Part shown: positions 7,239 to 13,704 of the stretch, one piece after another
Position numbering within the stretch: the stretch's first letter is position 1
Layout of the letters: the number at the start of each line of letters is the position of its first letter
Assembly (NCBI GenBank): GCA_905212345.1
Contig: CAJMEC010000034.1
Coordinates: forward strand, 1 to 19,749
DNA from: an uncultured Sutterella sp.
Lineage (GTDB): Bacteria > Pseudomonadota > Gammaproteobacteria > Burkholderiales > Burkholderiaceae_F
Reading direction: 5' to 3'
Length of the DNA: 19,749 bases
Position numbers and translations under genes: made by a program
The notes under the pieces: model-generated
The model's input: only the letters and a program-made list of their open reading frames with translations
What the model was told of the DNA's origin: nothing
The model's database searches: none

Positions 7239-9032
7239 TTATTTGTCATCCACTTGCAAAATAGCAAGGAACGCTTCCTGAGGAATTTCAACCGTACCCA
7301 CTTGTTTCATGCGCTTCTTACCCGCCTTTTGTTTTTCCAAAAGCTTTCTCTTACGAGTAATGTCACCGCCATAACACTTGGCGAGCACATTCTTTCTGAG
7401 CGCCTTCACGTTTTCACGGGCAATAATGTTGGCACCGATGGCTGCCTGAATGGCAACGTCATACATCTGGCGCGGGATGAGCGAGCGAAGACGCGTAACG
7501 ATTTCACGGCCGCGTGCGACAGAATTGGCACGGTGAATAATGGAGGAGAGCGCATCAACGCGATCGCCGTTAATGAGCATGTCAACCTTAACGACGTCAG
7601 CCGCACGGTACTCTTTGAATTCATAGTCCATGGAAGCGTAGCCACGCGTCAAAGACTTCAAGCGATCAAAAAAGTCGAGAACGATTTCGGCCAACGGCAA
7701 ATCGTACGTCAAATGCACCTGACGGCCATGGTAGGCCAAGTTGGTCTGAACGCCGCGTTTTTCATTACAAAGCTTCATCACGGGACCGACATAATCACTC
7801 GGAACGAAGATCGTCACCGTGTCAATCGGCTCACGGATTTCTGCAATTTTGTCAGGCGTGGGCAGCTTGGATGGATTTTCAACTTGGATCACTTCACCGT
7901 CTGTCTTTAGCACTTCATAGACAACGGACGGAGCCGTGGTAATCAGGTCCATGTTAAATTCGCGCTCCAGGCGCTCCTGCACAATGTCCATGTGCAAAAG
8001 ACCCAAAAAGCCTGCGCGGAAACCAAAGCCCAACGCCTGCGAAACTTCAGGCTCAAATTGCAAAGCCGCGTCGTTTAACTGCAACTTCGTTAAAGCATCT
8101 CTAAGGGCTTCGTATTGGTTCGATTCAACCGGATAAAGTCCGGCAAAGACCTGAGGCTTAACTTGTTTGAAGCCGGGCAACGGTTCTTTAGCCATCTTAT
8201 TGGCTAAGGTGATCGTGTCGCCAACCTTGGCGTCTCGAAGTTCTTTGACACCCGCAATGACAAAACCCACTTCCCCAGCGGACAGTTTTTCGCATTGAGT
8301 GGATTTCGGCGTGAATTTACCCACTTGTTCAACTAAATGCGTGGCGCCTGTTGCCATCAGGTAAATCTTGTCTTTAGGCTTGATCGTGCCGTTGACGACA
8401 CGCACAAGCATCACAACGCCCACGTAATTGTCAAACCAGCTGTCAATAATCAACGCCTGCAACGGATCCGTATCGCTTCCCTTCGGTGCCGGCACATCGC
8501 GAACAATGCGCTCTAGGATGTCTTCAACCCCCATGCCGGTTTTGGCTGAGCACGGAATGGCATCGGTTGCGTCAATGCCGATCACATCCTCAATTTCTTC
8601 TTTGGCGGCATCGGGATTGGCGGAGTTAAGGTCCATTTTATTGAGAACCGGGATCACTTCTACGCCCAAATCAATGGCCGTATAGCAGTTGGCAACCGTT
8701 TGAGCCTCTACGCCTTGCGTGGCATCCACCACCAAAAGCGCCCCTTCGCAGGCGCTAAGCGATCGGGAAACTTCGTAAGAAAAGTCTACGTGCCCCGGGG
8801 TATCAATAAGGTTAAGTTCATAGACTTGCCCGTCTTTGGCTTTGTATTTCAAAGCCGCGGTCTGCGCTTTAATCGTAATGCCGCGCTCTTTTTCAAGATC
8901 CATGGAGTCCAGGACTTGAGATTCCATCTCACGGTCAGATAAGCCCCCGCAACGCTGAATCAAACGGTCAGCGAGTGTGGATTTACCATGGTCGATGTGG
9001 GCAATAATGGAAAAATTGCGAATATTTTGCAT
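7239..9032 (-). CDS. lepA: Elongation factor 4 (back-translocating GTPase)
   Basis: A ribosome-associated GTPase of the EF-G family, implicated in back-translocation and in 30S biogenesis. At 597 aa it is close to E. coli LepA (599 aa). G1 is AHIDHGKST (11-19), followed by the G2 region ERGITI, G3 DTPGH and G4 NKMD. Domains II, III and V follow, with the LepA-specific C-terminal domain holding AKCYGGDITRKRKLLEKQK. EF-G domain IV is absent, as expected. It is the first gene of the seven-gene minus-strand operon. The ATG at 9032 has no clear Shine-Dalgarno sequence, unlike the other genes of the operon. Confidence 0.98.
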   Translation of the reverse strand: MQNIRNFSIIAHIDHGKSTLADRLIQRCGGLSDREMESQVLDSMDLEKERGITIKAQTAALKYKAKDGQVYELNLIDTPGHVDFSYEVSRSLSACEGALLVVDATQGVEAQTVANCYTAIDLGVEVIPVLNKMDLNSANPDAAKEEIEDVIGIDATDAIPCSAKTGMGVEDILERIVRDVPAPKGSDTDPLQALIIDSWFDNYVGVVMLVRVVNGTIKPKDKIYLMATGATHLVEQVGKFTPKSTQCEKLSAGEVGFVIAGVKELRDAKVGDTITLANKMAKEPLPGFKQVKPQVFAGLYPVESNQYEALRDALTKLQLNDAALQFEPEVSQALGFGFRAGFLGLLHMDIVQERLEREFNMDLITTAPSVVYEVLKTDGEVIQVENPSKLPTPDKIAEIREPIDTVTIFVPSDYVGPVMKLCNEKRGVQTNLAYHGRQVHLTYDLPLAEIVLDFFDRLKSLTRGYASMDYEFKEYRAADVVKVDMLINGDRVDALSSIIHRANSVARGREIVTRLRSLIPRQMYDVAIQAAIGANIIARENVKALRKNVLAKCYGGDITRKRKLLEKQKAGKKRMKQVGTVEIPQEAFLAILQVDDK

Positions 9033-9124
9033 CAGTCGAATTTAATAACGTTAAAAACACGTATTCGGACCAATGGGAAAACCGGCTAGAAAAACTGCCT
9101 TTCCCTTTATTCCGAAACGAGGCC

Positions 9125-9153
9125 ATTGTAACACGCCAACATGTTCTTTTAAT
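9125..9153 (-). promoter_or_regulatory. Possible promoter of the lepA operon
   Basis: On the minus strand TACAAT (9125-9130) is a good -10 box, with an ATTAAA hexamer 17 bp upstream as a poor -35. It would give a leader of about 85-90 nt before lepA. No other stronger pair is visible between lepA and the terminator at 9158-9192. Confidence 0.3.
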
Positions 9154-9157
9154 GATG

Positions 9158-9193
9158 AAAATGCCGAGAATTCTTAGAACTTTCGGCATTTTT
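9158..9193 (-). terminator. Terminator downstream of the M20 peptidase gene
   Basis: AAAATGCCGA (9158-9167) and TCGGCATTTT (9183-9192) form a 10-bp stem with a 15-nt loop that can pair further inside (TTCTTAGAA). Both strands end in T-runs. No plus-strand gene feeds it, so its likely role is to end the minus-strand M20 transcript, 53 nt after its stop and before the lepA operon. Confidence 0.8.
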
Positions 9194-9245
9194 ATGCGCT
9201 GAAAAGATTCTTACACTGATCTTACAAAAGCAAGCGAGAAATTAC

Positions 9246-10505
9246 CTACTTAAGCGTCTCTGCCAACGGGTTAATTCTTTCATCAAGGCCTGCCAGCGTC
9301 AGCAACATCAAAATAGATTTCTGCTCACAAGCTTCCACACCTTCAGGATTAAACCACTCATCTAAGGTATGTTGACCGTATTCCTCTCCTCCCCGACCGA
9401 AACAGACGGCCGGAATTCCCTTGCCAATGGCTATGTTCGCATTGGTGCTTCCACCGGGCATAAAGATCGGTTTAATGCCAATGGCTTCGGTCACCAATTT
9501 AGCGGCTTGAATAATGCGACAGTTGTCATCCTGGTTGCCCGCCGGGATATTTAAGAGTTTTTCATATGTCACTTTGACAATATCTGTTTTTCCCCAGCGT
9601 TCATTTTCCAACTTTGCTCCCTGCTCAAAAGCTTTAATCATCCTGCGATTAAGTTCTTCCAATGCCTCCTGGGAATCAGACCTTGCGTTAATCTTAAAGG
9701 TACATTTTTGAGCAATACCATGAATCGCCTGTCCTCCTTCAATCAAACTCACTGTCGTGATTGTTTTGGGATTCGTCGGCAATTCAATATCCGCCACCAA
9801 TGTGGCCGCCCTGCTAGCCGCATGCACCGCGCTCGGAATACCAAAAGCGGTCCATGCGTGACCACCGGGGCCTGTGAATGTCACAGACCAATCCACCATG
9901 CCTGTCGCATTGGCATAGAAGCGGTCATTCGTTGCTCCATCAATAGAAATGGAGGCTAGGATCTCGGTTTTCTTTTCAAGAGAATCCAGAACCGTGCGCA
10001 TTCCCAACATACCGCCTAAACCTTCTTCACAAACAGTCCCCGCAATAATGATGTCATGGTAAGGACGAATGCCGACTGACTTCAGAGCCTTTAAAACAGA
10101 AAGGTTTGCCACCAGCGCTCGTGTGTCGTCACAGATACCTGGGCAATGAATACGGCCCTGCTCATCCACAGTAACTCCTTTTACATCACCAAACGAGAAA
10201 ACAGTATCCAAGTGCCCTTCTAACAAGACGGACTTTCCTGTGTGCCCAATACCTGAGATACGCCCTATCACATTGAAATGATCATCAATTGAGACATCTT
10301 CTAATCCGGCTTCTTTTAAGAGTTCTGCGTAACGCTCAGCTTTCTTCTTTTCGTGGAAAGAGGGCGCTTCAATTAAAGCGAGTTCTTTTTGCAACTCAAT
10401 CATTTCAGGCAATTGCTCTTTCACTAAAGTGAGCGCTTTGATTACATCCGGATCAGCTTTTAAATTCTGAATCGTTGTAACTAGATCGCGGTCAAATTTT
10501 TCCAT
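9246..10505 (-). CDS. M20-family metallopeptidase (PepT-like)
   Basis: A probable cytoplasmic di-zinc aminopeptidase or related amidohydrolase; there is no signal peptide. I chose ATG 10505 (419 aa) because AGGGGAG lies 6 nt upstream; a longer start at 10550 has no such site. Metal ligands in family order are His98 and Asp100 (LEGHLDTV), the bridging Asp126 (GICDDTRAL), Glu160-Glu161 (VCEEGLGG, with the catalytic base), the Asp of SIDGA, and the His of GQHTLDEWF near the C-terminus. The dimerisation/lid domain lies between about 190 and 320 and includes FTGPGGHAW. The pattern fits peptidase T and related M20 proteins, but the substrate cannot be read from sequence; carboxypeptidase or deacylase activity is possible. 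It stands alone with its own terminator and has no biosynthetic neighbours. Confidence 0.88.
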   Translation of the reverse strand: MEKFDRDLVTTIQNLKADPDVIKALTLVKEQLPEMIELQKELALIEAPSFHEKKKAERYAELLKEAGLEDVSIDDHFNVIGRISGIGHTGKSVLLEGHLDTVFSFGDVKGVTVDEQGRIHCPGICDDTRALVANLSVLKALKSVGIRPYHDIIIAGTVCEEGLGGMLGMRTVLDSLEKKTEILASISIDGATNDRFYANATGMVDWSVTFTGPGGHAWTAFGIPSAVHAASRAATLVADIELPTNPKTITTVSLIEGGQAIHGIAQKCTFKINARSDSQEALEELNRRMIKAFEQGAKLENERWGKTDIVKVTYEKLLNIPAGNQDDNCRIIQAAKLVTEAIGIKPIFMPGGSTNANIAIGKGIPAVCFGRGGEEYGQHTLDEWFNPEGVEACEQKSILMLLTLAGLDERINPLAETLK

Positions 10506-10639
10506 TGCTATCTCCCCTTTTACGAAACAACAAGAGTTCTGCTTATTCATGCTACTACCAATTTAGTAACCGTAAAGAAGTAAAAGAAATCGATATAAGC
10601 ACTTCAGTAAAGAGAATAAGACTTTTTGCTTAGTATCGG

Positions 10640-10655
10640 TAATGGATAACCATTA
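10640..10655. repeat. Small inverted repeat in the spacer upstream of the IS
   Basis: TAATGG and CCATTA form a perfect 6-bp inverted repeat around ATAA. It lies in the 377-nt spacer 10506-10882, which otherwise holds the upstream region of the M20 gene, the 31-bp repeat array and an eight-codon frame starting at ATG 10748 after TTGAGG. No gene longer than that is supported. The repeat is weak and may be chance. Confidence 0.2.
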
Positions 10656-10779
10656 AAATCGAATACGTTACTTAATTTGTTATAGAATTAGCCCCACTGT
10701 TATTCTTTGATTAACTTTTAGCGTAAAGCTCTCTATTTGAGGTAGCCATGTCTAAAACAACTTTGCCCGATTGACCTTG

Positions 10780-10905
10780 CCTGAAATTGGTTGACAGCTT
10801 TTAGAGCTATGACTAATTTAGTTGACAGGTTTTCTCTTTTGCCTAATTCTCTTTACAGCAAAAGATCTAAAACCTAATTAGGTTGACACTTTGGAGATCA
10901 TTTCC
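10780..10905 (+). repeat. Four degenerate 31-bp direct repeats at the IS edge
   Basis: TTGACAG at 10791, TTGACAG at 10822, TTTACAG at 10852 and TTGACAC at 10883 are spaced 31, 30 and 31 bp. Each is preceded by a CCTAATT-like box and a short G-rich step, and most are followed by a TTTT/AAAA stretch and an AGATC-like box. The last copy coincides with the left end of the insertion sequence. A TAATTN hexamer lies 16-17 bp after the first three boxes, so they also resemble tandem promoters. The spacing of about three helical turns suggests a binding array on one face of the DNA. The function is unknown. Confidence 0.55.
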
Positions 10906-10965
10906 TTAGTGTCTTTTCCATTTTAACCTTTTGATTTTTCCTCCTTGTTGTTGGTCCAAGCATGC

Positions 10966-10988
10966 TTGATAGGCCATTGGTCTATCAA
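10966..10988. repeat. Hairpin inside the IS, after orfB
   Basis: TTGATAGGCC and GGTCTATCAA form a 10-bp stem (one G-U pair) with a 3-nt loop. It lies 17 nt beyond the orfB stop on the minus strand. There is no T-run after it, so it is more likely a 3'-end stabiliser or a weak pause than a standard terminator. Confidence 0.4.
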
Positions 10989-11004
10989 ACATGGCGGCAG
11001 GCCT

Positions 11005-11949
11005 CTATAACGTTCTTTCTTGGTTTGCCTTTTTCCTTTCACTGTACGTTTTCCAATGGCGCACAGGAACTGCTCCAAAATCATGCACCTCAGTCGGTGT
11101 TTGATAATCCAAACTCATGTAAGGCCGTAGATTGTTATAAGCCATGACCGCTTGCGACACTCGTTCATAACAATCGGCATAGTCTTTGATTTTCACTCCA
11201 TAAAGCCATTCACTTTTGATGATCCCATTGACTCTCTCTGCCACAGCGTTTTCCAACGGATCCCCGCTTTCCGTCATCGAAATTTCAATTCCGTGTGACT
11301 TTAAACCGTTCACGTAGCCGTAGCTGCAGTACTGACAACCTCGATCAGAATGGTGAATGAGTCCCTTAGAGTCTTCCGGAGCGTGCAGTGTCTGCAAAGC
11401 CATTTCTAAAGCTCTTTGACAATAAACCGTCTGCAGCGTTGTTCCCAAAGCCCATCCAACAATTTTCCTCGAATATAAGTCCGTGATTAACGACAAATAG
11501 CACACACCATCAGTCGTCTCAACATAGGTAATGTCACTGGCCCAGGCTTGATTAGGAGCACTAAAGACCCTATCACGGATCAAATTGGGATAACGCTTAA
11601 AGGGATGATTAGAGTCTGTGGTTTTGTAGTGCCTACGACGTTTAATTCGCAGCAATAATCCTTGCTCCGAGAGCAAGTCCAGGAACTTATCTCTGCCTGG
11701 AAATTTCGGTTGAGATCCGAATTCACGTTGGATGAGAACATAAAGCTTACGTGAACCGATACGAGGCATTCGTTGCCTATAAGCACGAACGGATTGAATG
11801 ATCAACTCGTTGAGAGCCTGTCCGGCAACGTCGTTTTCCTCAACGTGCTTGTAATAAGACTGTCGGCTATAACCAAACAGCGCACAGCATTTACCCAGAC
11901 CAAAATGGGGATAAACGCTATGCAGCCAGCTTACTGTTTGGTGCCAGAT
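11005..11949 (-). CDS. IS3-family transposase OrfB (DDE domain)
   Basis: The catalytic part of the transposase, made as an OrfAB fusion. The reading frame is open from the slippery site at 11949 to the stop at 11005 (314 codons). It has no ATG or GTG in its first 48 codons. The only nearby start, a TTG at 11805, would remove the conserved N-terminal stretch ALFGYSRQSYYK, so I take the frame from the shift. The rve integrase core has Asp in ASDITYV, Asp in HHSDRG and Glu in NAVAERVNG. The last two are separated by 35 residues, the classic DD(35)E spacing. A Lys seven residues after the Glu (IIKSEW) is also typical. LRPYMSLDYQTPTEV near the end is a family signature. No internal stop is seen, so it appears functional. 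Confidence 0.93.
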   Translation of the reverse strand: MWHQTVSWLHSVYPHFGLGKCCALFGYSRQSYYKHVEENDVAGQALNELIIQSVRAYRQRMPRIGSRKLYVLIQREFGSQPKFPGRDKFLDLLSEQGLLLRIKRRRHYKTTDSNHPFKRYPNLIRDRVFSAPNQAWASDITYVETTDGVCYLSLITDLYSRKIVGWALGTTLQTVYCQRALEMALQTLHAPEDSKGLIHHSDRGCQYCSYGYVNGLKSHGIEISMTESGDPLENAVAERVNGIIKSEWLYGVKIKDYADCYERVSQAVMAYNNLRPYMSLDYQTPTEVHDFGAVPVRHWKTYSERKKANQERTL

Positions 11950-12344
11950 TTTTTTCGGATCGGGATGTTGAATTGTTGCTCGGCCAACTCAATCATATGG
12001 TTGTAGGCCTCGCTGCGAATCTTTTCCAGCTCAAGAGCTTTTTTCAAGCGTTTAAGCTCTTGGAGCTGCTCTTGGGGAGTCATCGCCTTGAACTCTTCAT
12101 CCGTAAGCTCTTTCGTTTTACGCATGATTTGAGTCTCCTCGATGTAGCGCCCAACCCATTGATACAAAACTTGCGCACCACTGAGACCATAGTGATGGGC
12201 AACTTCTTTGGCGTTGAGCCCTTCAGAGAGGAATTCTCTCACAATTCGATCACGGTCATGCTGAGAAAATCGATTTTGAAGGCCAACAATTTTTGCACAA
12301 TACTCTCGATAAGCTGACTCCGTCGAGTCTCTGAAATATGTCAT
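11931..12344 (-). CDS. IS3-family transposase OrfA (DNA-binding)
   Basis: The 137-aa N-terminal transposase protein that recognises the IS ends. A helix-turn-helix of the transposase_8 type spans about 30-66 (RIVREFLSEGLNAKEVAHHY, then SGAQVLYQW). A helical, leucine-rich segment at about 88-120 (LQELKRLKKALELEKIRSE) fits the leucine zipper used for multimerisation. ATG 12344 has AAGGAG 6 nt upstream. The stop lies 15-18 nt beyond an A7 run, and orfB lies in the -1 frame. A hairpin between the IS end and the start codon partly covers the ribosome site. Confidence 0.92.
   Translation of the reverse strand: MTYFRDSTESAYREYCAKIVGLQNRFSQHDRDRIVREFLSEGLNAKEVAHHYGLSGAQVLYQWVGRYIEETQIMRKTKELTDEEFKAMTPQEQLQELKRLKKALELEKIRSEAYNHMIELAEQQFNIPIRKKSGTKQ
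11949..11955 (-). promoter_or_regulatory. -1 programmed frameshift site of the IS
   Basis: Seven A residues are read in the zero frame as CGA AAA AAA TCT, which places the heptamer A-AAA-AAA exactly in the slippery register. A -1 slip continues as ATC TGG CAC into orfB, which is open from there to its DDE domain. This is the standard way IS3 elements make the OrfAB transposase. Confidence 0.85.
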
Positions 12345-12345
12345 C

Positions 12346-12374
12346 TGACACTCCTTTACTAATCAAAAGTGTCA
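12346..12374 (-). promoter_or_regulatory. Hairpin over the orfA ribosome site
   Basis: On the minus strand TGACACT (12374-12368) pairs with AGTGTCA (12352-12346). The Shine-Dalgarno AAGGAG (12356-12351) enters the right arm. The hairpin can form only in transcripts that start outside the IS and read through its end. This would reduce transposase synthesis from neighbouring promoters, as known for IS10 and IS50. The role here is inferred. Confidence 0.4.
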
Positions 12375-12375
12375 A

Positions 12376-13471
12376 CTTTTTTCAGGACAAGACAAATGCT
12401 CTTAATAGTGAGCTAACGCTTAACAATATTGCTCAAAATATGAAGCCAGTTGGTCAAGTGGCCGCTGATGACAACAGAGCAGTTAGTGGTCAGAACGTTT
12501 ATAACTACCTGCATTCTGAATCGTTAGGACTCGGAGCGGGATCAACGGCTACCGGTACAAATGCCTTCGTTTTCGGTCAAGGAAGTACCATTTCTGCTAA
12601 TAATGCGGGAGCCTTCGGAACCGGCAATAGTGTTGCTGCCAATAATTCCTACACATTCGGCAATAATAATAAGATTGCCAACAGTGCTGAAAATAGCTTT
12701 GCACTTGGTAATAACAACACTATCAATGAGGGCGCCACAAATACCTTTATTTTGGGTAGTAACGTAACCACTTCTGCCCAAAATGCTGTGGTTCTGGGTG
12801 CAGGATCGGTTGGTGTAGACAATGCTGTTAGTGTTGGTTCAAGTACTGTTAAGCGCAAGGTTGTGAACGTTGCCGCTGGTGATGTTTCGGCCGGCAGTAC
12901 TGATGCTGTCAACGGTGGTCAACTTTATGAAACCCAACAGGCAATTGCTCAGAATTCAAGATCGATTCGCCAAGTTGCTCATTCGTTGAAGAAAGATATC
13001 AACCGTGCGGCCGCAAATGCCGCAGCCATGGCAGCACTTCAACCTTTGGGGTTGGATGAAGACCACAAGTGGTCAGCTGCTGCCGGTGTCGGCAACTACT
13101 CTGGAGAACAAGCGCTTGCCGTCGGCGTGTTCTACAAACCGACAGAAAACGTCATGGTTAACTTCGGTGGTTCGGCTGCCACGGGAGGCGATGCTATGGT
13201 TAATGCCGGCATCGCTTACCGCTTCGGCGCTCCGTCGTCTTATAACTCAATGTCAACTTCCGCTTTGAAATCGAAGGTCGTAGCTTTATCGGACCATAAC
13301 CGCTCACTGGAAATGCAGCTCAGAAGTGCTCAAATCCGTGAACAAAGTATGGCTGAAAAAGTTTCCAAATCTCAAAAAGAGCTGGAAGATTTGAAGAAAG
13401 AAGTTGAAATGATGAAACGAGCCTTAGGATTGCAACCGAAGGCTATGAAGACAAACTATAAAAGTAATTAA
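12376..13471 (+). pseudogene. Trimeric autotransporter adhesin, 5' truncated at the IS
   Basis: The C-terminal part of a YadA/Hia-type surface adhesin. An ATG at 12338, inside the IS, is in frame (377 codons in total), but it has no ribosome site, and the product would lack a signal peptide and could not be exported. Visible parts in order: a stalk/connector piece with ADDNRAVSGQNVYNYL; six or seven YadA-like head repeats of 14-16 residues (such as AFGTGNSVAANN and TFGNNNKIANSA); a neck VVNVAAGDVSAGSTDAVNGG; a short coiled coil; and a YadA anchor of four beta strands ending GIAYRF. About 65 further residues follow the anchor and form a predicted coiled coil with Leu/Ile/Val/Met heptads, ending in a basic tail. 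Normal YadA proteins end with the last strand. The 5' portion is not found on the other side of the IS. The remnant has kept an open frame, so the loss may be recent. Confidence 0.87.
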
Positions 13472-13483
13472 CCGCTAACTGTT

Positions 13484-13515
13484 AGAGGACTCAGAATAAA
13501 ATATCTGAGTCCTCT
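13484..13515 (+). terminator. Hairpin after the adhesin remnant
   Basis: AGAGGACTCAGA (13484-13495) and TCTGAGTCCTCT (13504-13515) are perfect 12-bp arms around ATAAAATA, 12 nt after the stop. There is no T-run after the stem, so it is a stable 3'-end hairpin or a weak terminator on the plus strand. Confidence 0.6.
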
Positions 13516-13591
13516 ACTTCGGAATTATCCATTTAGAAAATCAAACCTGCTTTGATAGGTAAAGATTACTTTTGTCCCATAATTTTTAAGC

Positions 13592-13630
13592 AAAAAAAGT
13601 CCCCTCGGATAACCGACGATCCAAGGGGAT
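13592..13630 (-). terminator. Rho-independent terminator of the S8 autotransporter
   Basis: On the minus strand TCCCCTTGGAT pairs with ATCCGAGGGGA around an 8-nt loop (one G-U pair), followed by seven T. It lies 75 nt after the stop of the autotransporter gene and has the form of a strong intrinsic terminator. Confidence 0.88.
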
Positions 13631-13704
13631 AAAGGCTCATTTTTCAGAGAATGGTTGGCGAAGGAGTTGTCTCTCCCTCTTTTTTATAACCTTAGCTTTT
13701 GAGC

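Larger units (their letters stand above)
10883..12375 (-). mobile_element. IS3-family insertion sequence, about 1.49 kb
   Basis: GTTGACACTTT (10882-10892) and its inverted copy AAAGTGTCAAC (12366-12376) mark the two ends. Between them are orfA and orfB in the IS3 arrangement with a slippery site, so the element looks complete and possibly active. The exact ends may be off by one to three bases. The 3-5 bases outside the ends do not match for any choice of boundary, so no target-site duplication is visible. That suggests a deletion or rearrangement beside the element after insertion. Confidence 0.82.

Noticed and set aside
7254..7910. Plus-strand open frame of 218 codons inside lepA
   Set aside because: It lies fully antisense to a highly conserved GTPase gene, and its sequence has no family features. 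It is a shadow of lepA codon use.
10748..10774. Eight-codon frame after TTGAGG (MSKTTLPD)
   Set aside because: It has a ribosome-site-like sequence but is too short to support. It may be the 5' scrap of a gene lost at the repeat array, but nothing shows which.
10780..10905. The 31-bp repeats as a CRISPR array
   Set aside because: Repeat copies are degenerate and directly adjacent with no separate spacers, and no cas gene is in the window.
11005..11805. orfB starting at the TTG at 11805
   Set aside because: The same frame is open for 48 more codons up to the slippery site and includes conserved N-terminal residues, so the frameshift product is preferred.
12338..12375. ATG inside the IS as a true start of the adhesin
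   Set aside because: It lacks a ribosome site and the product has no signal peptide. The open frame through the IS tip is most easily explained by chance.
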